Origin: an uncultured Steroidobacter sp.
Lineage (GTDB): Bacteria > Pseudomonadota > Gammaproteobacteria > Steroidobacterales > Steroidobacteraceae
Assembly (NCBI GenBank): GCA_946478975.1
Contig: CAMLEO010000061.1
Coordinates: 1-27,748 of the forward strand
Direction of reading: 5' to 3'
DNA length: 27,748 nt
Shown: piece after piece, positions 1-7,898 of the stretch
Layout of the letters: each line of letters opens with the position of its first letter
Position numbering within the stretch: the first letter of the stretch is position 1
The notes under the pieces: model-generated
What the model was told of the DNA's origin: nothing
The model's input: only the letters and a program-made list of their open reading frames with translations
Database searches by the model: none
Made by a program: the position numbers and the translations under genes

Positions 1-654
1 GTCACGCAGGTGTTGGATCGCACCACGGTGCTGCGAGTCAACTACTCGTACAGCGATGCCAGCGGCTATCTCAACGATCCTTACAAGATCCTGAGCGTCG
101 TCGATCCGGTGACAGGCGACACGATCGCTCGCACGCCCGCTGCAGGTACGCAAGGCCCGACCGGCGTGTATCGCTATGAGAATCGTCCCGACAAGCGCGT
201 CAAGCAGAGCCTGTATGCCGAAATGAAACATTCGTTCGGCTCGCCGGTGCTGCGCGTGGCGTATCGATTCATGACCGACGATTGGGGCATCGATTCGGAC
301 ACGCTGGAAACCTCGTTGCGCTGGCCGCTGGGCTCGGACAGCTACATCGAGCCGCAGTTGCGTTATTACACGCAAAACGAGGCGGACTTTTACCGCTCCA
401 ACCTGGTGGCCGGGCAGCCGCTGCCTCAATACGCGTCTGCGGACTTTCGGCTGGGCAACTTCGATGCGACCACGATCGGTGTAAAGTACGGCCGCAAGAC
501 CGCAGCCGGCAACGAGTGGAGCACGCGTTTGGAGTACTACCAGCAGAGTGGCGACATTCCGAGCAGCCAGATCATCGGCAACCAGGCGAATCGCCCGCAG
601 TATCCGGATCTGAGCGCGGTCATCGTGCAGTTCGGTTATCGCTTCGGGATGTAA
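1..654 (+). CDS. DUF3570 outer-membrane protein (C-terminal part)
   Basis: The reading frame is open from the first base, so the gene begins outside the window; 217 residues are visible. The alternating pattern of aromatic and polar residues (for example SLRWPLGSDSYIEPQLRYY and QFGYRFGM at the end) is that of an outer-membrane beta barrel, and it ends with strand-like residues as many such proteins do. I recognise it as the DUF3570 family, whose genes commonly sit beside apbE and a small DUF4266 lipoprotein gene; apbE does follow here, overlapping its stop codon by one base. The family has no settled biochemical function. An outer-membrane partner of a flavinylated redox protein is a reasonable inference from the neighbour, not something seen in the sequence. 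A GTG at position 10 lies in frame but is unlikely to be the true start because homology-like sequence runs to the edge. Confidence 0.8.
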   Translation, partial: VTQVLDRTTVLRVNYSYSDASGYLNDPYKILSVVDPVTGDTIARTPAAGTQGPTGVYRYENRPDKRVKQSLYAEMKHSFGSPVLRVAYRFMTDDWGIDSDTLETSLRWPLGSDSYIEPQLRYYTQNEADFYRSNLVAGQPLPQYASADFRLGNFDATTIGVKYGRKTAAGNEWSTRLEYYQQSGDIPSSQIIGNQANRPQYPDLSAVIVQFGYRFGM

Positions 655-1556
655 TGCGCAACGGCGACCCACATGCGGTCACGCTCGATTATGAGCAGGG
701 TCACTTCGTGGGTCGTTTCGTCGCCATGGCGTGCCCATGCGAAGTGCTGATCGACTCGCACTCGCCGGAGCTGGCACAGACGTTGGTCCGTTCGATTGCC
801 GGCGTCGCGTGGCGAGTCGAGCAGAAGTTCAGCCGCTATCGCATCGACAGCGTGGTGCACGAGATCAACACCGCCGCCGGCAAGGCGATCGCGGTCGATG
901 ACGAAACGGCTCAGCTGCTGGACTTTGCGGACACGCTCACGAAATTTTCGGAAGGCCGCTTCGATATCACCTCCGGCGTGCTGCGTCGGGCTTGGACGTT
1001 TGATGGCGGCAGTGTCGTTCCTTCGCAATCTCAGATCGATGCGCTGCTGCCGCTCGTTGGCTGGCACAAAGTGTTGTGGCGGCGTCCGCATCTGACGCTG
1101 CAGCCTGGCATGCAGATCGACTTCGGCGGCATCGGCAAAGAATACGCTGTCGACTCGGCCGCCATGCTGGCGGGATCGATCGCGCCCGATGTGAGTTGTC
1201 TGGTGAACTTCGGCGGCGACATCGCCGTTCGCGCCCCTCGCGACAGCACTCGGGAATGGTCGGTCGGCGTCGAACGTCACGATCAATCAGGTGTCGCTCG
1301 CGAGATCGTGAAGTTGCGCCGGGGCGCGCTCGCCACCAGCGGTGACTCGCGACGTTTTGTATTGAAGGACGGCCGCCGCTACTCCCACATTCTCGATGCC
1401 CGCACCGGCTGGCCCATCGCCGATGCGCCGAGCTCAGTCACCGTCGCCGCCGACACCTGCACCCAAGCCGGCGCCCTAACGACGCTGGCGATGTTACAAG
1501 GCACAGGCGCGTCGGAGTTTCTTCGTAACAGCGGCTGCAAGTTCTGGTTGCAATAG
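654..1556 (+). CDS. apbE: FAD:protein FMN transferase ApbE
   Basis: This 300-residue protein belongs to the ApbE flavin transferases, which attach FMN to a threonine or serine of exported redox proteins using FAD. Family signatures are visible in order: GGIGKEYAVD (flavin site, about residue 158), NFGGDI, ATSGDSRRF, and YSHILDARTGWP near residue 245. The C-terminal metal-binding motif, often ADAxxT, reads AGALTT here, so the usual aspartate is glycine while the threonine is kept; similar variants exist in the family, so I would not call it inactive. The ATG at 654 overlaps the preceding TAA (TAATG), implying translational coupling with the DUF3570 gene. No clear lipobox or cleavable signal is seen at the N-terminus, so location is uncertain. 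The substrate protein is not in the window and probably lies upstream. Confidence 0.9.
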   Translation: MRNGDPHAVTLDYEQGHFVGRFVAMACPCEVLIDSHSPELAQTLVRSIAGVAWRVEQKFSRYRIDSVVHEINTAAGKAIAVDDETAQLLDFADTLTKFSEGRFDITSGVLRRAWTFDGGSVVPSQSQIDALLPLVGWHKVLWRRPHLTLQPGMQIDFGGIGKEYAVDSAAMLAGSIAPDVSCLVNFGGDIAVRAPRDSTREWSVGVERHDQSGVAREIVKLRRGALATSGDSRRFVLKDGRRYSHILDARTGWPIADAPSSVTVAADTCTQAGALTTLAMLQGTGASEFLRNSGCKFWLQ

Positions 1557-1572
1557 CAGATCGTGTAAAGTA

Positions 1573-2181
1573 GTGGGCCGTCGCTGCCAGCCCCGCATCC
1601 CAAGGAGCTCGATTCTGTTACAGCTGACCACAGCATGTGTCCTGCTGCTGTTTATCGTGCTCAAAGCCGGCTTTGGATTGGACAGCTCGCGTACCCTGGA
1701 GATTGGCACTGCCTGCAAGGTGGCAGCGATTCTTGTGTACGCACCCTTGGCTTTGCTGGCCGATTGTTGGTTTTTGTACCGTGCTACGGACTCGCCGAAT
1801 GCCGACGGATTTCGGCTCCGTGTGAAGTATCCGAATTACTGGATGCTCGTCGGTGCCGCCAAGGCGGCGTTCCTGATCCTCGTCACCGTCCTCATCGCGC
1901 TAGACATCTGCGCCATGCTGGCACCGCGCTGGGGCGGCGAAGTGCAGCACGTGACCGCCAGAGTGGCGGCCGTGCGCAATGGCGACTTCGGGCTGTCGAA
2001 CTGTGCGCGTTACGTCGAGCTGGAGATGCCCGACGCAGAATCGGAGCGGATCTGCTTTCGGCGCAAACGAACCCCGGACGTTCTCAATTCTCACGAGCCC
2101 ATGCCCGGCGAGTACGTCTCACTGCGCACGCAGACCAACGCGTTGGCCACCTACGTCGACATGCTCACGCGGACGATGTGA
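1573..2181 (+). CDS. Conserved membrane protein of unknown function
   Basis: I do not recognise the family. Three hydrophobic segments are visible at about residues 15-34, 48-66 and 90-113, followed by a soluble tail of about 85 residues with two well-spaced cysteines. It starts 16 bases after apbE and runs in the same direction, so it may be cotranscribed. The start is unclear. GTG at 1573 has no good ribosome-binding site. A strong AAGGAG at 1602-1607 is followed by in-frame ATT (1612) and CTG (1615) codons and no in-frame ATG, so a rare start codon that removes the first 14 residues is possible and would begin the protein right at the first helix. The 3' end overlaps the convergent phosphoribosyltransferase gene by 63 bases. 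Function unknown. Confidence 0.6.
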   Translation: MGRRCQPRIPRSSILLQLTTACVLLLFIVLKAGFGLDSSRTLEIGTACKVAAILVYAPLALLADCWFLYRATDSPNADGFRLRVKYPNYWMLVGAAKAAFLILVTVLIALDICAMLAPRWGGEVQHVTARVAAVRNGDFGLSNCARYVELEMPDAESERICFRRKRTPDVLNSHEPMPGEYVSLRTQTNALATYVDMLTRTM

Positions 2182-2820
2182 GCTGCGGCCGCGAGACTGG
2201 GCGATCAGGGATGTGACTTCGCTGTCGTCGACCTGGTCGAAGTCGTCGTACCACTGGCCGACGGATAGAAACAACTGCGGTTCCATCGCGCACGCGACTT
2301 CATCTGCTTCGGCGCGCATGAGGCGCAGGGCGTCGGAGGATGCGACGGGAACTGCAGCAACCACACGAGCTGCGCCGAGCTTTCGAGTGGCTCTAATCGC
2401 GGCGCGCATTGATGCGCCGGTGGCTGAGCCGTCGTCGACGAGAATGACGGTGCGGCGTTTGATCTCCAATGGCAGGCGACCGTTGCGATAGAGACTTTCT
2501 CGGCGCGCGAGCTCCTGGCTCTGGTGATGTAACTCAGCACGCAGACGCAGCGGATCGCAGAGCGGGGCGGTCTCCTCGTTGAAGATGGATATGCCGCCGG
2601 ACGCGATTGCACCCATCGCGAACTCGGGTTGGCCGGGAGCCCGCAGCTTGCGAACCACCATCACATCCAACGGCAAGTGCAGTGACGCTGCAACCTCGAA
2701 CGCGACCGGCACGCCGCCTCGCGGCAGTCCCAACACGATGGCGTCGCTGCGTTCGAAATAAGCTGCTAACAATGCCGCGAGCGTCCGGCCCGCCTCAGTG
2801 CGGTTGATGAAGGGGTTCAT
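2119..2820 (-). CDS. Predicted phosphoribosyltransferase
   Basis: The 233-residue protein carries the PRPP-binding signature of type I phosphoribosyltransferases, VILVDDGSATGASM (two acidic residues then the phosphate loop), near residue 126. The N-terminal LGLPRGGVPVAFEVA segment and MVVRKLRAPGQPEFAMGAI are typical of the COG1926-type predicted phosphoribosyltransferases. The substrate is not known for this group. The ATG at 2820 is chosen because GGAAG precedes it at suitable spacing and the family starts near the NRTEAGRTLA segment; an upstream in-frame ATG at 2850 would add ten unsupported residues. Genes of this family are often near universal stress protein genes and one is in the mycobacterial dormancy regulon. 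It is divergent from the LOG gene and its 3' end overlaps the convergent membrane-protein gene. Confidence 0.85.
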   Translation of the reverse strand: MNPFINRTEAGRTLAALLAAYFERSDAIVLGLPRGGVPVAFEVAASLHLPLDVMVVRKLRAPGQPEFAMGAIASGGISIFNEETAPLCDPLRLRAELHHQSQELARRESLYRNGRLPLEIKRRTVILVDDGSATGASMRAAIRATRKLGAARVVAAVPVASSDALRLMRAEADEVACAMEPQLFLSVGQWYDDFDQVDDSEVTSLIAQSRGRSSHRPREHVDVGGQRVGLRAQ

Positions 2821-3011
2821 GGGTCGCGCTTCCGAAGGATGTCGTTCCATTTACGCGCCTCAGCGCCCGGCCGCCCTCCGCGAATATCCGTGCTTGCACG
2901 TGGAACATCCCGAGAAACCAGGGTGTTTGCGGCAAACGCGTGCGTCCCGCTGGAAGTCCCGAGGTGCCGGCGCCAGCGCGTGCCGGCAACGTGGCGCAAA
3001 GAGAGGTGTGG
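2821..3011. promoter_or_regulatory. Divergent promoter region with two perfect dyads
   Basis: This 191-base gap separates the divergent phosphoribosyltransferase and LOG genes and must hold both promoters. Two exact inverted repeats are visible: CGTGC-TT-GCACG at 2889-2900 and GTTTGC-G-GCAAAC at 2925-2937. Either could be an operator. I see no convincing sigma-70 hexamer pair. The plus-strand gene has a purine-rich site, GAGAGG, just before its ATG. Confidence 0.4.
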
Positions 3012-3833
3012 ATGTCCACGCAAATCGTCGCCACGCAAATCGCCAGCGAGAGCCCGCAGACCCGCTCCAGCAGTTATCTGCTGCCGATCGAGGATCCGCA
3101 GTTTTTATTGCGCGACGAGGTGCGTGCCGTGCGGTTCGCGCTCGAGTACGCGAAAGCGGATTTGATACTGCGCGACTGGCGGATTCGATCGACCATCATC
3201 GTATTTGGCAGCGCACGCGTGCCAGCGCCGGAAGCACTTGATCATCTGCCAGGCGCTACAGGAAAAGAAATGACGCTTCGGCAGCAGCAACGCCGCTGGT
3301 ACGAAGCTGCGCGCGAGTTCGGGCGAATTGCCTCGTTGCGAGGCGGGGCGCTGAAAGACGGCGGCTGCGCACGTGACAATGTGATTGCAACCGGCGGCGG
3401 GCCGGGGCTGATGGAGGCGGCGAATCGAGGCGCACACGACGCGGGCGCACCGTCCATCGGTTTCAACATCAGCCTGCCGACGGAGCAGCGGCCCAACCCG
3501 TACACCACGCCGGAGCTGACGTTTCAGTTTCATTACTTCGCCATGCGTAAGATGCACCTGGTGATGCGCGCCAACGCGCTGGCGATTTTTCCGGGCGGCT
3601 TCGGCACGCTCGATGAGTTGTTCGAGGTGCTGACGTTGTTACAAACGCGCAAGGCATCGGCACTGCCGGTGGTGCTGTTCGATCGTGCCTACTGGCAAAA
3701 GATCGTCAACTTCGAGGCTCTGGTGGACGAGGGCATGATCTCTGCCGACCATTGCGAGCTGTTCGAGTTTGCGGAAACGCCCGAAGAGGCATGGCACAGC
3801 ATCGAACGTCGTGGATTGCACACTCACGGCTGA
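3012..3833 (+). CDS. LOG-family (TIGR00730-type) nucleotide hydrolase
   Basis: This 273-residue Rossmann-fold protein shows the two LOG-family signatures: GGGPGLMEAANRGA near residue 130 and PGGFGTLDELFE near residue 195, the latter holding the catalytic PGGxGTxxE glutamate. Family members are cytosolic phosphoribohydrolases that release a base from nucleoside 5'-monophosphates; some make cytokinins and others are general nucleotide monophosphate nucleosidases. The protein is longer than the 180-200 residue plant LOG type, having about 80 extra N-terminal residues, as in the larger bacterial group. The ATG at 3012 is preferred over an upstream ATG at 2940 because GAGAGGTGTG precedes it. It is divergent from the phosphoribosyltransferase gene, which would suit a nucleotide salvage pairing. 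The stop codon lies three bases from the convergent GMC gene's stop. Confidence 0.88.
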   Translation: MSTQIVATQIASESPQTRSSSYLLPIEDPQFLLRDEVRAVRFALEYAKADLILRDWRIRSTIIVFGSARVPAPEALDHLPGATGKEMTLRQQQRRWYEAAREFGRIASLRGGALKDGGCARDNVIATGGGPGLMEAANRGAHDAGAPSIGFNISLPTEQRPNPYTTPELTFQFHYFAMRKMHLVMRANALAIFPGGFGTLDELFEVLTLLQTRKASALPVVLFDRAYWQKIVNFEALVDEGMISADHCELFEFAETPEEAWHSIERRGLHTHG

Positions 3834-3836
3834 GCC

Positions 3837-5432
3837 TCACGCATGAGATTTGATCAGAGTCGCCGCCTTCTCGGCGATCATGATCGTGGGCGCATTGGTA
3901 TTGCCGCTGACGATCTTGGGCATGACCGAAGCGTCCACCACCCGCAGGCCGGCAACTCCCCGGACGCGCAGCGTATCGTCGACGACGGCGGTTTTGCCCG
4001 AGCCCATGCGACACGTTCCGACCGGGTGATAAACCGTTTCCGCCTTGCGTCGAATGAAGCTCGTCAGTGCGCCATCGCTGTCGTCGCTCGTGCCAGGGAA
4101 TATTTCTTCGCCGCGAAACTCGTCGAACGCAGATGAGCGCAGTATCTCCCGCGACAGGCGCACGGCTTCCAGCAGCACTTCCATGTCATGAGCATCTTGC
4201 AGGTAATTGGCGAAGATCAGCGGCGCATCCTCGGCCCGATTGGAGCGCAAGCGAATGCGGCCGCGGCTGCGCGGTTGAAGATGACAGGCATGCAGCGTGA
4301 AGCCGTGGCCGGGCAGACGATTGCGTCCATGATCGTCGAGCTGGGCCGGCACGAAGTGCATCTGGATGTCCGGCCGGCCAGGCACCGCATGAGAGCTGCA
4401 GGCGAACGCACCTGCCTCGGCGATATTCGATACGCCGGCACCGCGACGTTGCAGCCAGTACTGCAACAGGACTTTCAACTCTTGCAGCGGATTGAAGTCG
4501 TAGGTGATCGGCCGCGTGCTTTTATATAACGTGCACACGTCCAGATGATCCTGAAGGTTTTCGCCCACTGCGGGTTGATCGACGATCACCGGAATTTCGT
4601 GACTGCGCAGATGATCCGCCGGGCCGATGCCGGACAACATCAACACTTGCGGCGAGTTGACCGCCCCGGCGCTCAACAGCACTTCGCCGTCGCAGTAGGC
4701 GGTGTGAGTTCTGGAACCGACGCGATAGCTCACACCGATCGCACGGCCGTGCTCGATCAGCACGCGTTCGACCAGCGCATTCGTTGCAACGGAGAGATTC
4801 GCTCGTTGGCGTGCGCCGTTTAGATAAGACACAGCGCTGCAGCGCCTGCCGGCCTGCTGTGTGACTTGATAGTAGCCGGCGCCTTCCTGTCGCTCGCCGT
4901 TGAAGTCATCGTTGCGCGGCAAGCCGCTGGCCACTGCAGCCGATACAAATGTATCGGTGAGGGGATTACGGAAACGCAGGTCTTCGACCCAGAGCGGGCC
5001 GCTGTCGCCGTGATACATGGACGCGCCGTGTTGCTGGTGCTCGGCTTTGCGAAAGTACGGCAGCACGTCGTCGTAGCCCCAGCCGACCGCGCCGTCGCGC
5101 AGCCAGTCGTCGTAATCTTCGGGCTGGCCACGGATGTAACACATCGCGTTGATCGAGCTGCAGCCGCCGAGGACTTTGCCACGAGGCCAATACAGCCTGC
5201 GGTTGTCGAGCTGCGGCTCGGGCTCGGTGTGATAGTTCCAGTTGATGCGACGGTTGTGGACCAGCTGCGCAAGTCCCGCCGGCATATGGATGAAGGGGCT
5301 CGAATCGCGTCCGCCGGCTTCGAGCAGCAGTACGCGACGATACGAATCCTGCGAGAGCCGCCGCGCCAGCACGCAACCGGCGGAGCCGGCGCCGATGATG
5401 ATGAAATCGTAGCTGTTGAGCGCTGAGGACAT
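3837..5432 (-). CDS. GMC-family FAD-dependent alcohol oxidoreductase
   Basis: The 531-residue protein is a glucose-methanol-choline oxidoreductase. The FAD-binding GAGSAG motif is at residues 14-19, the GMC signature WPRGKVLGGCSSINAM is near residue 85, and the C-terminal catalytic pair is HPVGTCRMG (His469) with Asn in GNTNAPT (about 511). Members oxidise primary alcohols, choline or sugars; AlkJ-type enzymes oxidise medium and long-chain fatty alcohols to aldehydes at the membrane. It starts eight bases after the FFLEELY gene, the last gene of a minus-strand run that includes FadD, a lipase and a wax ester synthase. That context favours a long-chain fatty alcohol as substrate, which is inference. 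Choline dehydrogenase is the main alternative, but no betaine aldehyde dehydrogenase or betI is nearby. ATG at 5432 is chosen because the flavin motif follows immediately. Confidence 0.88.
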   Translation of the reverse strand: MSSALNSYDFIIIGAGSAGCVLARRLSQDSYRRVLLLEAGGRDSSPFIHMPAGLAQLVHNRRINWNYHTEPEPQLDNRRLYWPRGKVLGGCSSINAMCYIRGQPEDYDDWLRDGAVGWGYDDVLPYFRKAEHQQHGASMYHGDSGPLWVEDLRFRNPLTDTFVSAAVASGLPRNDDFNGERQEGAGYYQVTQQAGRRCSAVSYLNGARQRANLSVATNALVERVLIEHGRAIGVSYRVGSRTHTAYCDGEVLLSAGAVNSPQVLMLSGIGPADHLRSHEIPVIVDQPAVGENLQDHLDVCTLYKSTRPITYDFNPLQELKVLLQYWLQRRGAGVSNIAEAGAFACSSHAVPGRPDIQMHFVPAQLDDHGRNRLPGHGFTLHACHLQPRSRGRIRLRSNRAEDAPLIFANYLQDAHDMEVLLEAVRLSREILRSSAFDEFRGEEIFPGTSDDSDGALTSFIRRKAETVYHPVGTCRMGSGKTAVVDDTLRVRGVAGLRVVDASVMPKIVSGNTNAPTIMIAEKAATLIKSHA

Positions 5433-5440
5433 TAGGGCTC

Positions 5441-6127
5441 TCACGGCAGGCGAAAGGGATTGGCGACCCCGGCGATGAGTCGATGCATGATGTCGGTCTC
5501 GCGCTGCTCGATGATCTTCAGCAGTGCTTCGGCGCCCTGCATTTGTTTGAATGCGCGGTAACCGCGTTCGAGAAACTGTTGCAGGTCCGTGACGCCGAGC
5601 AGCCGGGCGGGAACGCGAGCGATGCGCAGCGCCGTACCCAGCGCCGGAATGTCGATGAGCGAGGCAAGGTCGTGGCCCGCGGCAAGAATGAGATCGATCT
5701 GCCGGCGTCGATCGTTGTAACGGCCGGCACGGCGATAAGCGGCGGGATAGGTCTCGAAGCCAGGCTCCGCCCCCTGCAACGCTTCGACCATGTCGACATC
5801 GAGTGCTTCCGACAGCAGCTCCAGTTCTAAAGCACCGCCGACAGCATCTAATGCTCGTGCGGGCAACAGCCGCGCCCATTGATCGAGTACTTTGCGCAGG
5901 TCTCGGTCGCGCTGGCTGTGATCGTGCGGGCCGTAAAGATCGTCGACGAAGAAGTCGAGCGCGGCCCGATATCTGGGCTGCGAGGCACAGTCGGCGTAAG
6001 TCGCGCGCAATCGTTCGACCTGGAATCGTTGCAAAGCCCGCAGGCGCTCGCGTCGCTCGGGGTCGCGATCGATGCGGGCCCGTTGCTGCGAAATCGACTC
6101 AATGATCCGCTGTGCCGGTTGCGCCAT
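5441..6127 (-). CDS. FFLEELY-motif conserved protein
   Basis: The 228-residue, mostly helical protein contains LDFFVDDLYGPHDHSQRD near residues 56-73, a variant of the FFLEELYGP motif for which this family is named. No signal peptide or membrane segment is visible and the protein is rich in arginine and leucine. The biochemical role of the family is unknown to me. Its start overlaps the end of fadD by 29 bases and its stop is eight bases from the GMC gene, so it is almost certainly translated from the same transcript as both. Its place between an acyl-CoA synthetase and a likely alcohol oxidase in a neutral-lipid locus hints at a job in fatty acid or lipid-body metabolism, but nothing in the sequence itself proves this. 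Confidence 0.8.
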   Translation of the reverse strand: MAQPAQRIIESISQQRARIDRDPERRERLRALQRFQVERLRATYADCASQPRYRAALDFFVDDLYGPHDHSQRDRDLRKVLDQWARLLPARALDAVGGALELELLSEALDVDMVEALQGAEPGFETYPAAYRRAGRYNDRRRQIDLILAAGHDLASLIDIPALGTALRIARVPARLLGVTDLQQFLERGYRAFKQMQGAEALLKIIEQRETDIMHRLIAGVANPFRLP

Positions 6128-7790
6128 GAGATTCCTTGCCTGCGTCGTCGAGCAGCGCCCGGCGCAGAATCTTGCCGATGTTGGTCTTCGGCAGGGTGGG
6201 GCGGAACTCGACGTACTTCGGCACCTTGTACGGCGTGAGCCGCTCGCGACAGAACGCGATGATCTGCTCGGTGCTCACAGTGGTGCTGGTGACGACGAAT
6301 GCTTTCACGGCCTGGCCGGAGCGGTCGTCCGGCACGCCGATGCAGCCGGCTTCGATGATGGCTTCGTGCATGGTCAGCACCGCTTCGATTTCGTTCGGGA
6401 ATACTTTGAAGCCCGAGACGATGATCATGTCTTTCTTGCGGTCGACGATGCGAACGAAGCCCTCTTCGTCCAGCTTCGCGATGTCGCCGGTGCGCAGCCA
6501 GCCCTGCTCATCGAGGGTCAGGGCAGTTTCGGACGGCATGTTCCAATAGCCGCGCATGACTTGCGGGCCACGTACATACAATTCGCCGGCTTCTCCGACA
6601 TCGAGCTCGCGGCCGTCGTCGCGGATGGAGATTTCGGTCGAGGGCACCGGCACACCGACGCTGCCGAGGCGCGACGCTTCGGGCAGATTACAGGAAACAA
6701 CCGGCGACGCCTCGGTGAGGCCGTAGCCTTCGATGAGCGTGTTGCCGGTGACTTTGTGCCAGCGCCCGGCGACTTCCGGATGCAGCGCCATGCCGCCCGC
6801 GACCGCCAGCTTGAGCTTGGAGAAATTCACCTGCGCGAAGCGGGGGTGCTGCAGCAGTGCGTTGTACAAGGTGTTGACGCCGGTGATGATGGTGAACGGC
6901 CAACGTGCGAGCTCGGCGACGAATGCTGGAATGTCGCGCGGGTTGGTGATCAGCACGTTCAATCCACCGTGCTTGAAGAAGCACAGGCAATTGCACGTCA
7001 AGCAGAACACGTGATAGAGCGGCAGCGGTGTGATGATGACCTCGGCGCCATCGACGATATACGGCCGCCACAGCGTCGAGACCTGCTCCAGGTTCGCCAT
7101 CAAGTTGTGATGCGAGAGCATCGCGCCCTTGGCAACGCCGGTCGTGCCGCCTGTGTATTGCAGGAACGCCAGGTCGTTCGCCGAGATCGATGGCGGCGTG
7201 AACCTCATTCGTGCACCGGCGTCCAGCGCCTGGCGAAACGGTACGGCTTCCGGAAGATCGTATTCCGGCACCAGTTTTTTCAGGTGCCTCGCGGCCCAGC
7301 TGACGGCGATGCTCTTGGGAAATCGCAGCAGGTCGCCGAGGTCGGTGGTGATGACCGTGCGAACCTTGGTATTCGGCAGCACGCGCTCGACGACGTGCGC
7401 AAAATTCGCCAGCACCAGAATGCCTGTCGCACCCGAGTCGCGCAGCTGATGTTCCAACTCGCGCGGTGTGTAGAGCGGATTGGTATTGACGACCACCAGT
7501 CCCGCACGCAGAGCGCCGAACATTGCGACCGGATACTGCAGGATGTTCGGCAGCATCAACGCGAGGCGCTCACCCTTCTTGAATCCCTGCGCCATGAGCC
7601 AGGCCGCGAACGCCCGCGAGCGCTGTTCCAGCTCGGAGTACGTGAGCGTCGTTCCCCAGTTGTGAAATGCCGGCCGCGCCGCGTAGCGCGTGCACACGGA
7701 TTGAAACATGTCGACCAGCGTGGCTTGCGGATCGAGCGCGATCTCAGTGGCTGCGCCCGGCGGATAATGTTTGAGCCATGGCTTGTTCAT
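6099..7790 (-). CDS. fadD: Long-chain fatty acid--CoA ligase
   Basis: This 563-residue adenylate-forming enzyme matches FadD in length and motifs. The AMP/phosphate loop YTGGTTGVAKG is near residue 212, LIEGYGLTEASP (A5-type motif) near 355, the hinge motif DRKKDMIIVSGFKVFPNEIE near 450, and the C-terminal catalytic lysine region LPKTNIGKILRR near 545. It activates fatty acids to acyl-CoA at the inner membrane face, supplying beta-oxidation or, here, wax ester synthesis. GGGGAGC precedes the ATG at 7790 with good spacing. It lies 108 bases after the patatin gene on the same strand and overlaps the FFLEELY gene by 29 bases. Placement between a lipase and an alcohol oxidoreductase suits re-activation of fatty acids released from stored lipid. 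Confidence 0.93.
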   Translation of the reverse strand: MNKPWLKHYPPGAATEIALDPQATLVDMFQSVCTRYAARPAFHNWGTTLTYSELEQRSRAFAAWLMAQGFKKGERLALMLPNILQYPVAMFGALRAGLVVVNTNPLYTPRELEHQLRDSGATGILVLANFAHVVERVLPNTKVRTVITTDLGDLLRFPKSIAVSWAARHLKKLVPEYDLPEAVPFRQALDAGARMRFTPPSISANDLAFLQYTGGTTGVAKGAMLSHHNLMANLEQVSTLWRPYIVDGAEVIITPLPLYHVFCLTCNCLCFFKHGGLNVLITNPRDIPAFVAELARWPFTIITGVNTLYNALLQHPRFAQVNFSKLKLAVAGGMALHPEVAGRWHKVTGNTLIEGYGLTEASPVVSCNLPEASRLGSVGVPVPSTEISIRDDGRELDVGEAGELYVRGPQVMRGYWNMPSETALTLDEQGWLRTGDIAKLDEEGFVRIVDRKKDMIIVSGFKVFPNEIEAVLTMHEAIIEAGCIGVPDDRSGQAVKAFVVTSTTVSTEQIIAFCRERLTPYKVPKYVEFRPTLPKTNIGKILRRALLDDAGKESHGATGTADH

Positions 7791-7898
7791 CGCGAGCTCC
7801 CCTTAAGCTGCGATCGACTGTGGCTAAAGATAGGTCGAAACGCCGGCGCGGCGCGCTCGTGACCCTCGCGTAGACGCTCAGGGGAACTGGAAGCGGAG

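Noticed and set aside
5433..5879. An N-terminal extension of the GMC oxidoreductase by 149 residues
   Set aside because: The extension lies in another frame of the FFLEELY gene, is Arg-rich without domain, and the FAD motif needs a start close to 5432.
6072..7862. A 596-codon open frame on the plus strand opposite fadD
   Set aside because: It is the antisense shadow of fadD: no recognisable domain, extreme Arg/His/Asp content, and a clear FadD protein on the other strand.
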